From: an uncultured Acidobacteriia bacterium
GTDB lineage: Bacteria > Acidobacteriota > Terriglobia > Bryobacterales > Bryobacteraceae
Length of the DNA stretch: 39,975 bases
Assembly: GCA_903907865.1 (NCBI GenBank)
Contig: CAIVPR010000181.1
Coordinates: 1-39,975, forward strand
Direction: 5' to 3'
The notes beneath the pieces were generated by a model that made no database searches, was not told where the DNA came from, and saw nothing but the letters and a program-made list of their open reading frames with translations. Position numbers and translations under genes: made by a program. Position 1 is the stretch's first letter. Each line of letters starts with the position of its first letter. This document shows, one piece after another, positions 1 to 7,490 of the stretch.

Positions 1-202
1 CGTCCATCATGGCCTTGCGGAGGAAACCGTCGAAAAGCGCGCCGACGTGCTGGCTGCCGCTTACCTCGCCCATCCCGAACGCTTCGTCCGCCGTCCGCCC
101 CCACCACCACCCGTTCCCAGGGAGGCCTGGATCAATAGACCAAAGACCCCGGACAACAATACTCAGTAAATTCGGCTTCGGGGTGTCTCAAAGTGCTTGA
201 CA
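1..202 (+). mobile_element. 3' end of an IS3-family insertion sequence (cut by window edge)
   Basis: The window opens inside a mobile element. A transposase C-terminus runs to the stop at 167-169. It is followed by about 30 bases (roughly 173-202) that end in CA, as IS3-family right ends do (5'-TG...CA-3'). At 203 the sequence changes directly into the interior of a minus-strand membrane-protein gene, which marks the insertion boundary. The exact boundary is inferred: the left end and the target duplication lie outside the window. Confidence 0.6.
2..169 (+). CDS. IS3-family transposase (OrfB, integrase core), C-terminal fragment
   Basis: Only the last 55 residues are present; the gene enters from the left edge. 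The fragment reads HHGLAEETVEKRADVLAAAY, then HPERFVRRPP, a run of prolines, and AWINRP. This arrangement (a region around HxGxAxxxxxxR, then HPERFV, a Pro-rich stretch and AWIN) is typical of the tail of IS3-group DDE transposases, downstream of the catalytic glutamate. The catalytic residues are not in the window, so activity cannot be judged. The family call rests on motif recognition. Confidence 0.72.
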   Translation, partial: VHHGLAEETVEKRADVLAAAYLAHPERFVRRPPPPPPVPREAWINRPKTPDNNTQ

Positions 203-619
203 TGTTCCGCTGGGCCATTCCTGGCGGGTGGCGCGCCAGAGGAAAAGGAACAAAAGTACGGTCGCCAGGATGTGGAAGCCGACGTTGACCAAGTGGTGAT
301 AACCGGCTTGTTCGCCGAACAACGTGTAGTCGAGGATGTGGCTGAGGAGAGTGACCGGGAACCAATAGCCGGCGACGCTTGTGGTGAACGCGGCGTGGAT
401 GGAGTCGGAGGTCCAGCCAGCTTGGACCAAGGGGTTGGCTGTGACGTAGATGGGGTCGTCTAGATCAATGAACTCGAAATTCTGGACTGGCCAATAAAGC
501 AAAAAGGTCGCGACTGCCAGCGCTAACGAAATCCACCCAACTGTGTTGCGCCGAAGCATGTGTAGTATCGATACAGTCCTGAGCCCGAAGGTCCGGGTTG
601 CCTCGTCTGGCCTGGCCAT
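203..619 (-). pseudogene. 5' fragment of a polytopic membrane protein (TMTC/O-mannosyltransferase-like) broken by the IS
   Basis: About 140 residues of a membrane protein are left. A first hydrophobic helix (from MLRRN, start codon near 559) is followed by a conserved block with FIDLDDPIYV and VTLLSHILD, then HHLVNVGFHI and a second helix LATVLLFLFLW. This layout is that of bacterial TMTC/PMT-like glycosyltransferases, which often carry C-terminal TPR repeats. The DDP block is the expected acidic first-loop motif. Reading stops making sense for the family after about position 203, where the IS end starts, so the protein is truncated after its second helix. The start may be 619 or, more like relatives, 559. 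Confidence 0.65.
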
Positions 620-758
620 CGCCCGAATTCACCCTCAGCATCTATTTTGCACCCTCCCCTCTCAGTGGACAGCTCTACCCGCATCGAGCTTGTGACCGGG
701 GGTCCAGCTGCACCGCCTGAGCATTGAACCTTTCCCGCGGAGCCGCATATCTGATTCC

Positions 759-1493
759 ATGAAGCTGGTATGCGTCTGTGCGGCGCTCGTCAGAACCGCC
801 CTCGCCGCCGATCCGGAATTTGCCGCAGCCTCCATCAAGCCGAGCGCCGAATCGGTAAAGTTCGAGCACGACGGCAAGACCGAGATCGCCCCAAATGGAA
901 TCCGCATGCGTGACGTCACCGTCGCAACCTGCATCAAATGGGCTTACGGCGTTCAGGATAGCCAAATCGAGGGCCCGAAGTGGCTCCAATCGGAACACTT
1001 TGACGTATCGGCGCGCACCGACGCACCTGCTACTCCGGCGCAGATGAAGGCCATGATGCAAAGCCTGCTTGCCGACCGCTTTCAGTTCCGGTTTCATCAC
1101 GAGCAGCGCCAGATGAAAGCCTACGACCTGGTCATTGCAAAGGGCGGGCACAAGCTCCGGGAATCGGCAGCCGATAGCGTGCCCGACCGCCAGAATTCCG
1201 CCATCGGAACCGTCGCCCGCGCACTCACGATCAGGGAACTGGCGGACTTCCTTGCGGGGCCTTTGAATACTCCCGTCCTCGACCGTACGGGCCTATCGGG
1301 CCGCTATGATTTCAGCCTCGATTTCAGTACATACATCCCCGTCGGCGAGCAAGCCATGAAGCCGGATTACATTGACAACAACAGCATCATCTCCAATGCC
1401 CTGCAGGGCGAACTTGGCCTGAAGCTGGAGATGCGCAAAGCCGTAGTGGACGTGATGGTGGTGGACCGCCTGGAGAAACCGTCCGCAAACTAG
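759..1493 (+). CDS. TIGR03435 family secreted protein
   Basis: A 244-residue protein with a short N-terminal signal (MKLVCVCAALVRTALAADPEF) followed by the hallmark FAAASIKPS. It then has an IAPNGIRMRDVT-type segment, KWAYGVQDSQIEGPKWL, FDVSART, MMQSLLADRFQFRFHHEQR, YDLVIAKGG and a late DRTGLSGRYDFSL block. This order of blocks defines the soil-associated TIGR03435 family, which is greatly expanded in Solibacter-type acidobacteria. Molecular function is unknown; the signal suggests export. It stands alone and converges on the cytochrome gene, with only about 10 bases between their stop codons. No Shine-Dalgarno is obvious. Confidence 0.88.
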   Translation: MKLVCVCAALVRTALAADPEFAAASIKPSAESVKFEHDGKTEIAPNGIRMRDVTVATCIKWAYGVQDSQIEGPKWLQSEHFDVSARTDAPATPAQMKAMMQSLLADRFQFRFHHEQRQMKAYDLVIAKGGHKLRESAADSVPDRQNSAIGTVARALTIRELADFLAGPLNTPVLDRTGLSGRYDFSLDFSTYIPVGEQAMKPDYIDNNSIISNALQGELGLKLEMRKAVVDVMVVDRLEKPSAN

Positions 1494-1503
1494 GCTCGAT
1501 CCC

Positions 1504-2040
1504 TTACTTCCGCAGATCCTCCACCGTAACCTCTTTCTCCATACCCGTCGCGACAAACTTCAGGTATCCCACAATGTCAGCCAGTTCCTGCTGAGCGTAG
1601 CCGGTCATGGCGGGCGGATGTTGCCAAGCCCCGTTGGGCCGGGTGCCTGCCACGCTGCTGTCCTTCCACTTCGTCAACCGGGGAGGGTTCTGGCTCAGAT
1701 CCCAGAACTCGACCATTCCGTTATCCTTGCGTTTCTGGATGCCCGGGAACGTCAGGCCGTTGGAAAGTTTCACCTCCTGCACGTAGACCGTCGTGTTCAT
1801 GTGGATCGTCATGACCAAGGCACGTGGCGTGAAGCTTGAGGCGAGATGGCGCAGGTCGGGTCCGATGGCGTTGCCGAACCCTTCCATGCTGTGGCAGGTT
1901 GCGCAGGCCAGTCCTTTGGCCGAGCGCTGGAACAGCTGTCGCCCTTGTTTGACCTGGGCCGTGGTCTCCGGCAGTTCGGCGGCTCGTGCCAAGCCTGGTG
2001 CCAACAGCGCTATGACAACTACAATAAGGACCCGTTTCAT
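1504..2040 (-). CDS. secreted mono-haem c-type cytochrome
   Basis: A 178-residue protein starting MKRVLIVVVIALLAPGLARA, a clear signal peptide. A single haem-attachment site CATCH follows in the GLACATCHSMEGFGNAIGPDL context, and a likely axial Met sits in the late PPAMTGY segment before a terminal helix. It is a class I periplasmic cytochrome c, of the sort seen beside dehydrogenases or as a small electron carrier. The start at 2040 is chosen because GGAGG lies just upstream on the minus strand and it yields a clean signal peptide. It is transcribed divergently from the isomerase-like gene at 2129. Confidence 0.85.
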   Translation of the reverse strand: MKRVLIVVVIALLAPGLARAAELPETTAQVKQGRQLFQRSAKGLACATCHSMEGFGNAIGPDLRHLASSFTPRALVMTIHMNTTVYVQEVKLSNGLTFPGIQKRKDNGMVEFWDLSQNPPRLTKWKDSSVAGTRPNGAWQHPPAMTGYAQQELADIVGYLKFVATGMEKEVTVEDLRK

Positions 2041-2114
2041 AGGGAACCTCCACTCCCAGTCCCAGCACGCGGAGTGCCAAGCACACCAATCGTGTATCGC
2101 CGCCATTTCCGCGA

Positions 2115-2120
2115 TAGACT
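2115..2120 (+). promoter_or_regulatory. TAGACT -10-like hexamer before the isomerase-like gene
   Basis: TAGACT ends 8 bases before the ATG at 2129 and there is no Shine-Dalgarno, so transcription would start almost at the start codon. It belongs to the recurring set described in the findings. Confidence 0.35.
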
Positions 2121-2128
2121 GGATGGCG

Positions 2129-3019
2129 ATGAGTTCCCACTTCCATCCCACGCGCCGGCAACTGCTGGCTTCCTCCGTCACCGCGGCCGCAGCCATGAAG
2201 TCGCTTTTCGCAGCAGGGCCCAAGTCTGTTGGTGTCCAGTTGTACACCGTCCGCGGCAACGTCATGACGGAATCTGAAAAGGTCATCAAAGGCATCTCCC
2301 AGATCGGCTACAAGGAGATCGAGGGCGCGGGTCGTGCCGACCTCTTGAAGCTGCTGCCGCTGATCCAGGCCAACGGGATGAAGGCTGTTTCGTGCCATGT
2401 GGAGACGCCGCTCATCACCGGCAATTGGGAGAAGTACCCCAATCTGACCAAGAAAGTCACGGTGGACGAGGCCGTCGAGAGCGTGAAGAAAATGGGTGTC
2501 CAGTACTTCACGATGGCCTACATCGCGCCGGTCGAGCGCGGGGATCTGGAGTTTTACAAGAAGACTGCCGACCAGATGAACAAGGTCGCCGAGTCGGTCA
2601 AGAAGGCGGGGTTGCAGTTTGTGTACCACAACCACGCGTTCGAATTCGGTGGCAAGCCGGGTGAGCGTCCGATCGACATCTTCAAGGAGCGGCTGGACAA
2701 GAAGCTGGTTGCGCTGGAAATGGATGTGTTCTGGGTGTCCGTGGCCGGCCACGACCCGGTGGAGATGCTGAAGGAGTGGAAGGGTCGCGTTGCGCTGATC
2801 CATCTGAAGGACAAGGACAAGGCCACCCCGGTGCAATACAACGAAGGGGTGCCGAAGACGGCGTTCAAGGAAGTCGGCAGCGGGTCGTTGGACTTCAAGG
2901 CGATTCTGAAAGCGGCTCCGGCGGCTGGCGTCAAGCACTACTTCGTGGAGCAGGACCAGACGCCGGGCGATCCCTTGGAGAGCCTCAAGCGGAGCTTCGA
3001 GTATCTGAAGACCGTCTAG
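2129..3019 (+). CDS. sugar phosphate isomerase/epimerase family protein (Tat-exported type)
   Basis: A 296-residue TIM-barrel protein of the xylose-isomerase-like AP-endonuclease-2 family. The N-terminus has twin arginines (HPTRRQLLASS) before an Ala-rich stretch, suggesting Tat export. Barrel features follow: VGVQLYTVR, IGYKEIEGAG, a conserved VYHNHAFEF (His metal/base ligand), LEMDVFWV, VALIHLKDKD and FVEQDQTP near the end. The His and Glu/Asp positions are those expected for a divalent-metal isomerase; the substrate is not predictable. ATG at 2123 is an alternative start two codons upstream. The stop overlaps the convergent DUF418 gene by 4 bases. Confidence 0.82.
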   Translation: MSSHFHPTRRQLLASSVTAAAAMKSLFAAGPKSVGVQLYTVRGNVMTESEKVIKGISQIGYKEIEGAGRADLLKLLPLIQANGMKAVSCHVETPLITGNWEKYPNLTKKVTVDEAVESVKKMGVQYFTMAYIAPVERGDLEFYKKTADQMNKVAESVKKAGLQFVYHNHAFEFGGKPGERPIDIFKERLDKKLVALEMDVFWVSVAGHDPVEMLKEWKGRVALIHLKDKDKATPVQYNEGVPKTAFKEVGSGSLDFKAILKAAPAAGVKHYFVEQDQTPGDPLESLKRSFEYLKTV

Positions 3020-4212
3020 TTTCCGCGCCGCATCGGCTGGAGTCGGCCGTAGGTGGCGGAGCGCCATGCCCATTCGAAGGGTCCGAATTGGTATCGCTCC
3101 AGCCACCACGCGCTGAACCACAACTGTGCGCCGTATAGGGTGACGCCGAGGGCCGTCGCGGTGGCCGGGTCCAGTCTGCCAAAGAGTTGGAACCCATACC
3201 CGTAAAAGAGCGCGCCGAATATCAGCGATTGTGTCAGGTAGTTCGTGAGGGCCATGCGTCCGGCCGCGGCGACTGCGGAAGGCAGTGCAGTCAGACGATC
3301 CGGTCGCCGCCAAGCCAGCAACGTCGAGGCGTATGCGAATGCCAGAGGCACGTCGCCACCGAGCCTTCCGAGAAGTGGCAACTGGTGTATCGCAATGCCG
3401 GCCTTTGCCAGAACATCCGGCGTTGTGTTGAGAAGCCCGACCACGGCGCAAACTGCACAGCACTTCCACAGCGCGGCCCGGTATCGACCAGCGTGTTCGA
3501 CCACCCCGGCGCGCCACAGCGCGGCTCCGACCAGCATCAGGCCCCAAACCTGTTGGGCCGACGCCACTAGCAAGGGTAGAATCCAGCCCTGCGTTTCGTG
3601 CCACCGATAGCGCACCAAGGTGGTGAAATTGGCGGTGGCGTAGATCCGGGTCGCTTCGGCAACATGGTCCGGCCATGCGTTGGCGGGTGGCAGCAAGTCC
3701 CATCCGCCGAGAAGGGAAGGCCCGAATATGGCCGCAAGGCCTGCGGTGGCCAGTGCGGGGGCCGGAAGTCGCAACAGCGGAATCACGCAGAGCCCGCACA
3801 CCGCGTACAGCATCAGGATGTCCACGTTCGAGACGAGAACCATGTGGCAGGTCCCGACCAGCAGTAGGACAAGAAACCGCCGGACGAGAAATATCTCGGG
3901 GAGGCGCTTCCGCGACAAAGCGCGTTCCGCTTGGATCGCCGTGCCGATGCCGAAGGTCAGGGCGAACAGATCGAACGCCTTGAACTCCACGAATTCCTTC
4001 GCGAAGAGGTCGATGGCTTGGTTCAACATGCCCGCGTGCGAGTGGAATTTCAGGATGTGGCCGAACAGGTGCAGCCGGAAGAAGTAGAGCAGGTTGATCA
4101 GCAGGACGCCGAACAGGGCGAAACCCCGCACAAGATCCAAGACCTGATGCCGTTCTGCGACTGCGACGGGGTGCCACACGGGGCATGGATGGATTCCGTC
4201 TGCAGTCGCCAT
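3016..4212 (-). CDS. DUF418 domain membrane protein (YeiB-like)
   Basis: A 398-residue polytopic inner-membrane protein. It begins with a cytoplasmic leader, then VLDLVRGFALFGVLLINLL, the typical first helix of YeiB/DUF418 proteins, which often begins near DxxRGFAxxGI. About ten hydrophobic helices follow. The C-terminal part contains GRMALTNYLTQSLI and FGPFEWAWRSATYG, both classic DUF418 motifs. Function is not established for the family; it is related to acyltransferase-3-like membrane proteins. AAGGTAGG lies before the start codon. It sits 23 bases from the Old Yellow Enzyme stop on the same strand, so both could be read from one transcript. Confidence 0.85.
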   Translation of the reverse strand: MATADGIHPCPVWHPVAVAERHQVLDLVRGFALFGVLLINLLYFFRLHLFGHILKFHSHAGMLNQAIDLFAKEFVEFKAFDLFALTFGIGTAIQAERALSRKRLPEIFLVRRFLVLLLVGTCHMVLVSNVDILMLYAVCGLCVIPLLRLPAPALATAGLAAIFGPSLLGGWDLLPPANAWPDHVAEATRIYATANFTTLVRYRWHETQGWILPLLVASAQQVWGLMLVGAALWRAGVVEHAGRYRAALWKCCAVCAVVGLLNTTPDVLAKAGIAIHQLPLLGRLGGDVPLAFAYASTLLAWRRPDRLTALPSAVAAAGRMALTNYLTQSLIFGALFYGYGFQLFGRLDPATATALGVTLYGAQLWFSAWWLERYQFGPFEWAWRSATYGRLQPMRRGN

Positions 4213-4235
4213 TGAGGGCCTACCTTGTAGGGAGT

Positions 4236-5288
4236 CTATCCCAACGTCGGGTAGTCGGTGTAGCCGACTGGGCCGGGCGTGTAGAACGTGTTGCGGTCGG
4301 CCTCGGCGAGCGGGGCGTCGAGTTCGAAGCGCTTCACCAGGTCGGGATTGGCGATGTAGGGTGTGCCGAAGACGATGGCATCCGCAGCGCCCGATTCCAA
4401 GGCCGCGTTGCCGGTGGCCTTTTGAAAGCCGCCACCGACCAGGAAGGTTCCGTCGAAGGCTTCGCGGAGGGCGGTTTCCGCTCCAATTCCCGCGCGCATC
4501 ACATGCAGGTAGGCCGGTTTCAACGGCGAAATCGCCTTGGCCAGCGCGACAAATGTGGGGATGGGGTCGGCATCGTCGATGTCGTTGAACTTCATGCCCG
4601 GGCTGACCTTGATCCCGACCTTGCCGGACGATCCGGCCGCCTCGATCATCGCGGCCAAGGTTTCCACCACAAAGCGTATGCGGTTCTCGATGGAGCCGCC
4701 GTATTCGTCTGTGCGGTGGTTAGCGCCGGGGCTCAAGAACTGGTTGGGCAGGTAGCCCGACGCGGAGTGCAGTTCCACGCCGTCGAACCCAGCAGCGAGC
4801 GCGTTGCGGGTGGCAGCGGCGTACTCGGCGATCACGGACGGTATTTCGGAAAGTTCGAGCGCCCGGGGAGTGTCGTTGGGTTGCATGCCGAGGGAGTCGG
4901 TCCACATCATGCCTGCGGCAGGAATCGCCGAGGGAGCGACCGGGGCATCGGGAATGGTGCGGTTGGCGGAGTGCGCGATGCGGCCGACGTGCATGATTTG
5001 TAGGAAGATCCGGCCCCCGCGGGCGTGGACGGCGTCCGTAACCTCGCGCCAAGCGGCGATCTGGCCTTCAGTGTAGATACCGGGAGTCCGGGCGTAACCG
5101 ATGCCCATGGCGCTGGGTGCGGTGCCTTCGGTAAGGATGAGGCCCGCGTCGGCGCGCTGGCCGTAGTATTCGGCGGTCAGCGCGGATAGGACGCCCTCGG
5201 CGTTGGCTCGGGAGCGGGTCATCGGGGCCATCACGATGCGGTTGCGGAGGGTGTAGTCACCCAGGGTTATCGGGGAGAACAGGTTCAT
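4236..5288 (-). CDS. Old Yellow Enzyme family alkene reductase (NemA-like)
   Basis: A 350-residue FMN-dependent NAD(P)H:alkene oxidoreductase. Visible family features are MNLFSPITLGDYTLRNRIVM at the start, MAPMTRSRAN (FMN-binding Thr), LQIMHVGR, the substrate-binding block HSASGYLPNQFLSP, and YGGSIENRIRF. In characterised class I enzymes the substrate pair is His-His or His-Asn; here it is His174 with Ser177, while the proton-donor Tyr179 is kept. The start at 5288 removes a 27-residue Pro-rich extension that has no family counterpart. The gene is divergent from the blaI-type regulator, so the intervening operator could affect it. Confidence 0.9.
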   Translation of the reverse strand: MNLFSPITLGDYTLRNRIVMAPMTRSRANAEGVLSALTAEYYGQRADAGLILTEGTAPSAMGIGYARTPGIYTEGQIAAWREVTDAVHARGGRIFLQIMHVGRIAHSANRTIPDAPVAPSAIPAAGMMWTDSLGMQPNDTPRALELSEIPSVIAEYAAATRNALAAGFDGVELHSASGYLPNQFLSPGANHRTDEYGGSIENRIRFVVETLAAMIEAAGSSGKVGIKVSPGMKFNDIDDADPIPTFVALAKAISPLKPAYLHVMRAGIGAETALREAFDGTFLVGGGFQKATGNAALESGAADAIVFGTPYIANPDLVKRFELDAPLAEADRNTFYTPGPVGYTDYPTLG

Positions 5289-5353
5289 GCGTATGTGTGG
5301 ATGCTTTGGGGGCGGTTTGGGGTTCAGCAGACGACTCGGGTTTAGGATTCCGC

Positions 5354-5382
5354 TTGACTCCCGTTCCATGGCATGCTAGATT
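5354..5382 (+). promoter_or_regulatory. sigma-70-type promoter of the blaI-M56 operon
   Basis: TTGACT (5354-5359), a 17-base spacer and TAGATT (5377-5382). The -10 lies inside the inverted repeat at 5373-5390, so repressor binding would block RNA polymerase. The predicted start falls within about 3 bases of the GTG start codon at 5392, implying a leaderless or nearly leaderless message. Confidence 0.6.
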
Positions 5383-5390
5383 TCTAGCAT
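5373..5390. promoter_or_regulatory. BlaI/MecI-type operator (perfect inverted repeat)
   Basis: ATGCTAGA-TT-TCTAGCAT is a perfect dyad with 8-base arms and a 2-base centre. A further half-site, GTGCTAGA, follows at 5392-5399 and overlaps the regulator's own start codon. BlaI/MecI-family dimers bind such dyads. The position over the -10 element argues for autorepression. It also lies 85 bases upstream of the divergent reductase gene, which could share the control. Confidence 0.65.
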
Positions 5391-5391
5391 A

Positions 5392-5784
5392 GTGCTAGAA
5401 AACCAGCATTCGTTGTCGAGGCGCGAACGGCAGATCATGGAGATCCTGATTGCCCGCACATGTGCCTCGGTCGCCGAAGTACAGGCCGCGATGCCCGACC
5501 CTCCTAGCTATTCCGCGGTCCGGGCCACGCTGAGGATCATGGAGGAGAAGGGGCATGTGGTGCACAAGCAGGACGGCGCAACCTATGTATACTCTCCGGT
5601 GACGGAGCCGGTGCGGGCGCGGCAGTCGGCGTTGCGGCACTTGATTGACACGCTTTTCTCGGGCTCCACGGAACAGGCTGTCGCGGCTCTGCTGGACGGT
5701 CACACCACACCTGTAGAACTCGACCGGATCGCCGACATGATCGACCAGGCCCGGCATGCGGCCAAGCACAAGGAGGTTCGATGA
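5392..5784 (+). CDS. blaI: BlaI/MecI/CopY family transcriptional repressor
   Basis: A 130-residue winged-helix repressor. LSRRERQIMEIL opens helix 1. VAEVQAAMPDP and SYSAVRATLRIMEEKGHV form the recognition helix-turn-helix. TYVYSPV is the wing, and the C-terminal helices end in a Leu/Asp-rich dimerisation tail. In this family the repressor is inactivated by the partner M56 metallopeptidase, which is encoded next with an ATGA overlap (5781-5784). Start codon GTG at 5392; translation from it gives the usual few residues before LSRRE. It is most probably autoregulated through the overlapping dyad. The symbol denotes family, not antibiotic resistance. Confidence 0.88.
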   Translation: MLENQHSLSRRERQIMEILIARTCASVAEVQAAMPDPPSYSAVRATLRIMEEKGHVVHKQDGATYVYSPVTEPVRARQSALRHLIDTLFSGSTEQAVAALLDGHTTPVELDRIADMIDQARHAAKHKEVR

Positions 5785-7319
5785 TATCCGCACTGGTTGC
5801 CTCGAGTGTTCCCCTGCTCCTTGCCTGGGGCTTGGTGCGGGTGATGCGAGACCGGTCCGCCGCCGAGCGCCACGCCGTGTGGGCTGTGGCACTTCTACTG
5901 GCGAGTGTCGTCCCGGCGCTTCGTTGGTCCTTTGTCGGACGTGTGATGCCGACCCCTACGCTCGTCGTGGATATGCCCGTTTCGGTCGTCCGGGCCGTCG
6001 CTAGCAACGTCGAAAGACCGGCGCGCCGTACGCCAATGCCCTTCGTGGATCCGGCGGAACTGGTCTGGCCACTGGGATCGGCTCTATTGTTGGTCTGGCT
6101 GGTGGTCGGGAGGGCTCGGCTTAGTCGGGTCGTCCGGCGCGCCCGGCCCATGTCGCGCGTGGCTGGTGTCGAGATTGCAATCAGCGCCGACGTCCGTGGT
6201 CCCGTACTTGCGGGAGTCCTACGGCCCGTAATCTTGCTCCCCGAGGGGTCTGAGCATTGGACGCCAGGGCGTAGGCGGGCGGTGCTTGCGCACGAGTTGG
6301 CGCATGTGCGTCGGCGCGATCCGGTGGTTCTTGCACTAGGACAATGCGCCGGAGCCGTCTTCTGGTTTCACCCGCTCTTCCATTTGGCCCTGCGCTATTT
6401 GCGTACCGAAAGCGAACAGGCCTGCGACGATGCCGCGCTACGGCTCGGAATCACTTCAACGGACTATGCCGGGCACCTGCTCGCCTTGGCCCGAGGCTTC
6501 CACCACCAACCCGCCATCGCTATGGCGGCGACCACCAAACTGGAGTCACGCGTGCAATCCATACTCAATCCGAATTCGCTCCGCAATGCCGCCAGCCGCC
6601 GAACCTGGCTGGCTCTGGCCGCTTCCGCCTTGCTCGTGGCAGGCCCTCTCGCCACAATCCAGCTCCAAGCCCAGGCACCCGCTGGCCGGGGCGACATCGT
6701 GGGAACGGTCATCGATCCAACCGGTGCATTCGTCCCTGGAGCCTCAATCTCGGGCACCAACCTCGATGGGAGCAATAGGGAGGTCACGACCGCCAATTCG
6801 GCGGGAGCCTTCGCGTTCCGCGATATTCCTGCCGGACGGTATGTGCTGGAAGTCGCCCAGCCAGGATTCACCAGGCAACGGCGCGAGGTAGTGCTAACCG
6901 GTGGAGCCGCGGCGCAGGCCGCCCTGAGACTGGAAGTCGGCGCGATCACCGAGAGGGTGCGTGTGACCGCGCAAGGAACGCCGAAACCCAAAGCAGCGGA
7001 GCAATCGGCATCCGGACCGCCCGTCCGAATGCGCATTGGCGGCAACGTGCAGGCGGCCAAATTGGTCAAGCAGGCGCGCCCGGTCTATCCGCCAGATCTC
7101 CGGGACCAAGGCACGGAAGGCGTGGTGCTCTTGGAAGCCATCGTGTCGAAGGAGGGCGAACCGATTTCCCTGCGCGTGCTGAATGCCAATGTGAACCCCC
7201 TGTTTGGGGCGGCGGCCACGGACGCGGTCAAGCAGTGGCGCTACACGCCGACCCTCCTGAATGGCGAGCCGGTCGAGGTTGTGACGCGGATTGATATTGA
7301 GTTCAAGCTGCAACCCTAA
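5781..7319 (+). CDS. BlaR1-like M56 metallopeptidase fused to CarboxypepD_reg and TonB C-terminal domains
   Basis: A 512-residue multidomain protein. N-terminal hydrophobic helices come first. The M56 zinc-peptidase domain has HELAH at residues 171-175 and the downstream ESEQACDDAALRLG segment that supplies the third ligand. A membrane helix (LALAASALLVAGPLATIQL) follows near residues 275-295. The exported part has a carboxypeptidase-regulatory-like beta-sandwich (GDIVGTVIDPTGAFVPGA, roughly 310-400) and then a TonB C-terminal domain (ARPVYPPDLRDQGTEGVVLL to the end). M56 domains sense periplasmic signals and cleave the cognate BlaI repressor. The penicillin-binding sensor of true BlaR1 is absent, so the signal is unlikely to be a beta-lactam. 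It is coupled to blaI by ATGA. Confidence 0.86.
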   Translation: MISALVASSVPLLLAWGLVRVMRDRSAAERHAVWAVALLLASVVPALRWSFVGRVMPTPTLVVDMPVSVVRAVASNVERPARRTPMPFVDPAELVWPLGSALLLVWLVVGRARLSRVVRRARPMSRVAGVEIAISADVRGPVLAGVLRPVILLPEGSEHWTPGRRRAVLAHELAHVRRRDPVVLALGQCAGAVFWFHPLFHLALRYLRTESEQACDDAALRLGITSTDYAGHLLALARGFHHQPAIAMAATTKLESRVQSILNPNSLRNAASRRTWLALAASALLVAGPLATIQLQAQAPAGRGDIVGTVIDPTGAFVPGASISGTNLDGSNREVTTANSAGAFAFRDIPAGRYVLEVAQPGFTRQRREVVLTGGAAAQAALRLEVGAITERVRVTAQGTPKPKAAEQSASGPPVRMRIGGNVQAAKLVKQARPVYPPDLRDQGTEGVVLLEAIVSKEGEPISLRVLNANVNPLFGAAATDAVKQWRYTPTLLNGEPVEVVTRIDIEFKLQP

Positions 7320-7409
7320 GGACTGGGCATCCAGGCGGCCACGTCGCGGGAATGCTTCCGCCACCCCACCACAACCGCTAGTAGCCCACGGAAACACCAC
7401 ACACCATCC

Positions 7410-7430
7410 AGTGGTCATGCCACTTTACTT
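7410..7430 (+). terminator. weak intrinsic terminator after the M56 gene
   Basis: AGTGG-TCATG-CCACT forms a 5-bp hairpin (7410-7424), followed by TTACTTTT. The stem is short, so this is a tentative call. Confidence 0.3.
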
Positions 7431-7452
7431 TTGCCTCCCGCCTCGCTATTAT
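7424..7452 (+). promoter_or_regulatory. sigma-70-type promoter for smc
   Basis: TTTACT (7424-7429), a 17-base spacer and TATTAT (7447-7452) lie 38 bases ahead of the smc start codon. Spacing is canonical and each hexamer matches consensus at 4 or more positions. Confidence 0.55.
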
Positions 7453-7490
7453 GGTTGAGCCTCCCCCGGCAAACTCAAGGCGGTTCCGCT

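Noticed and set aside
1721-4186. A long minus-strand open frame (over 800 codons) across the isomerase-like and DUF418 genes.
   Set aside because: Its product is extremely rich in Arg, Pro and His and has no family features; it is a high-GC shadow of the two real genes.
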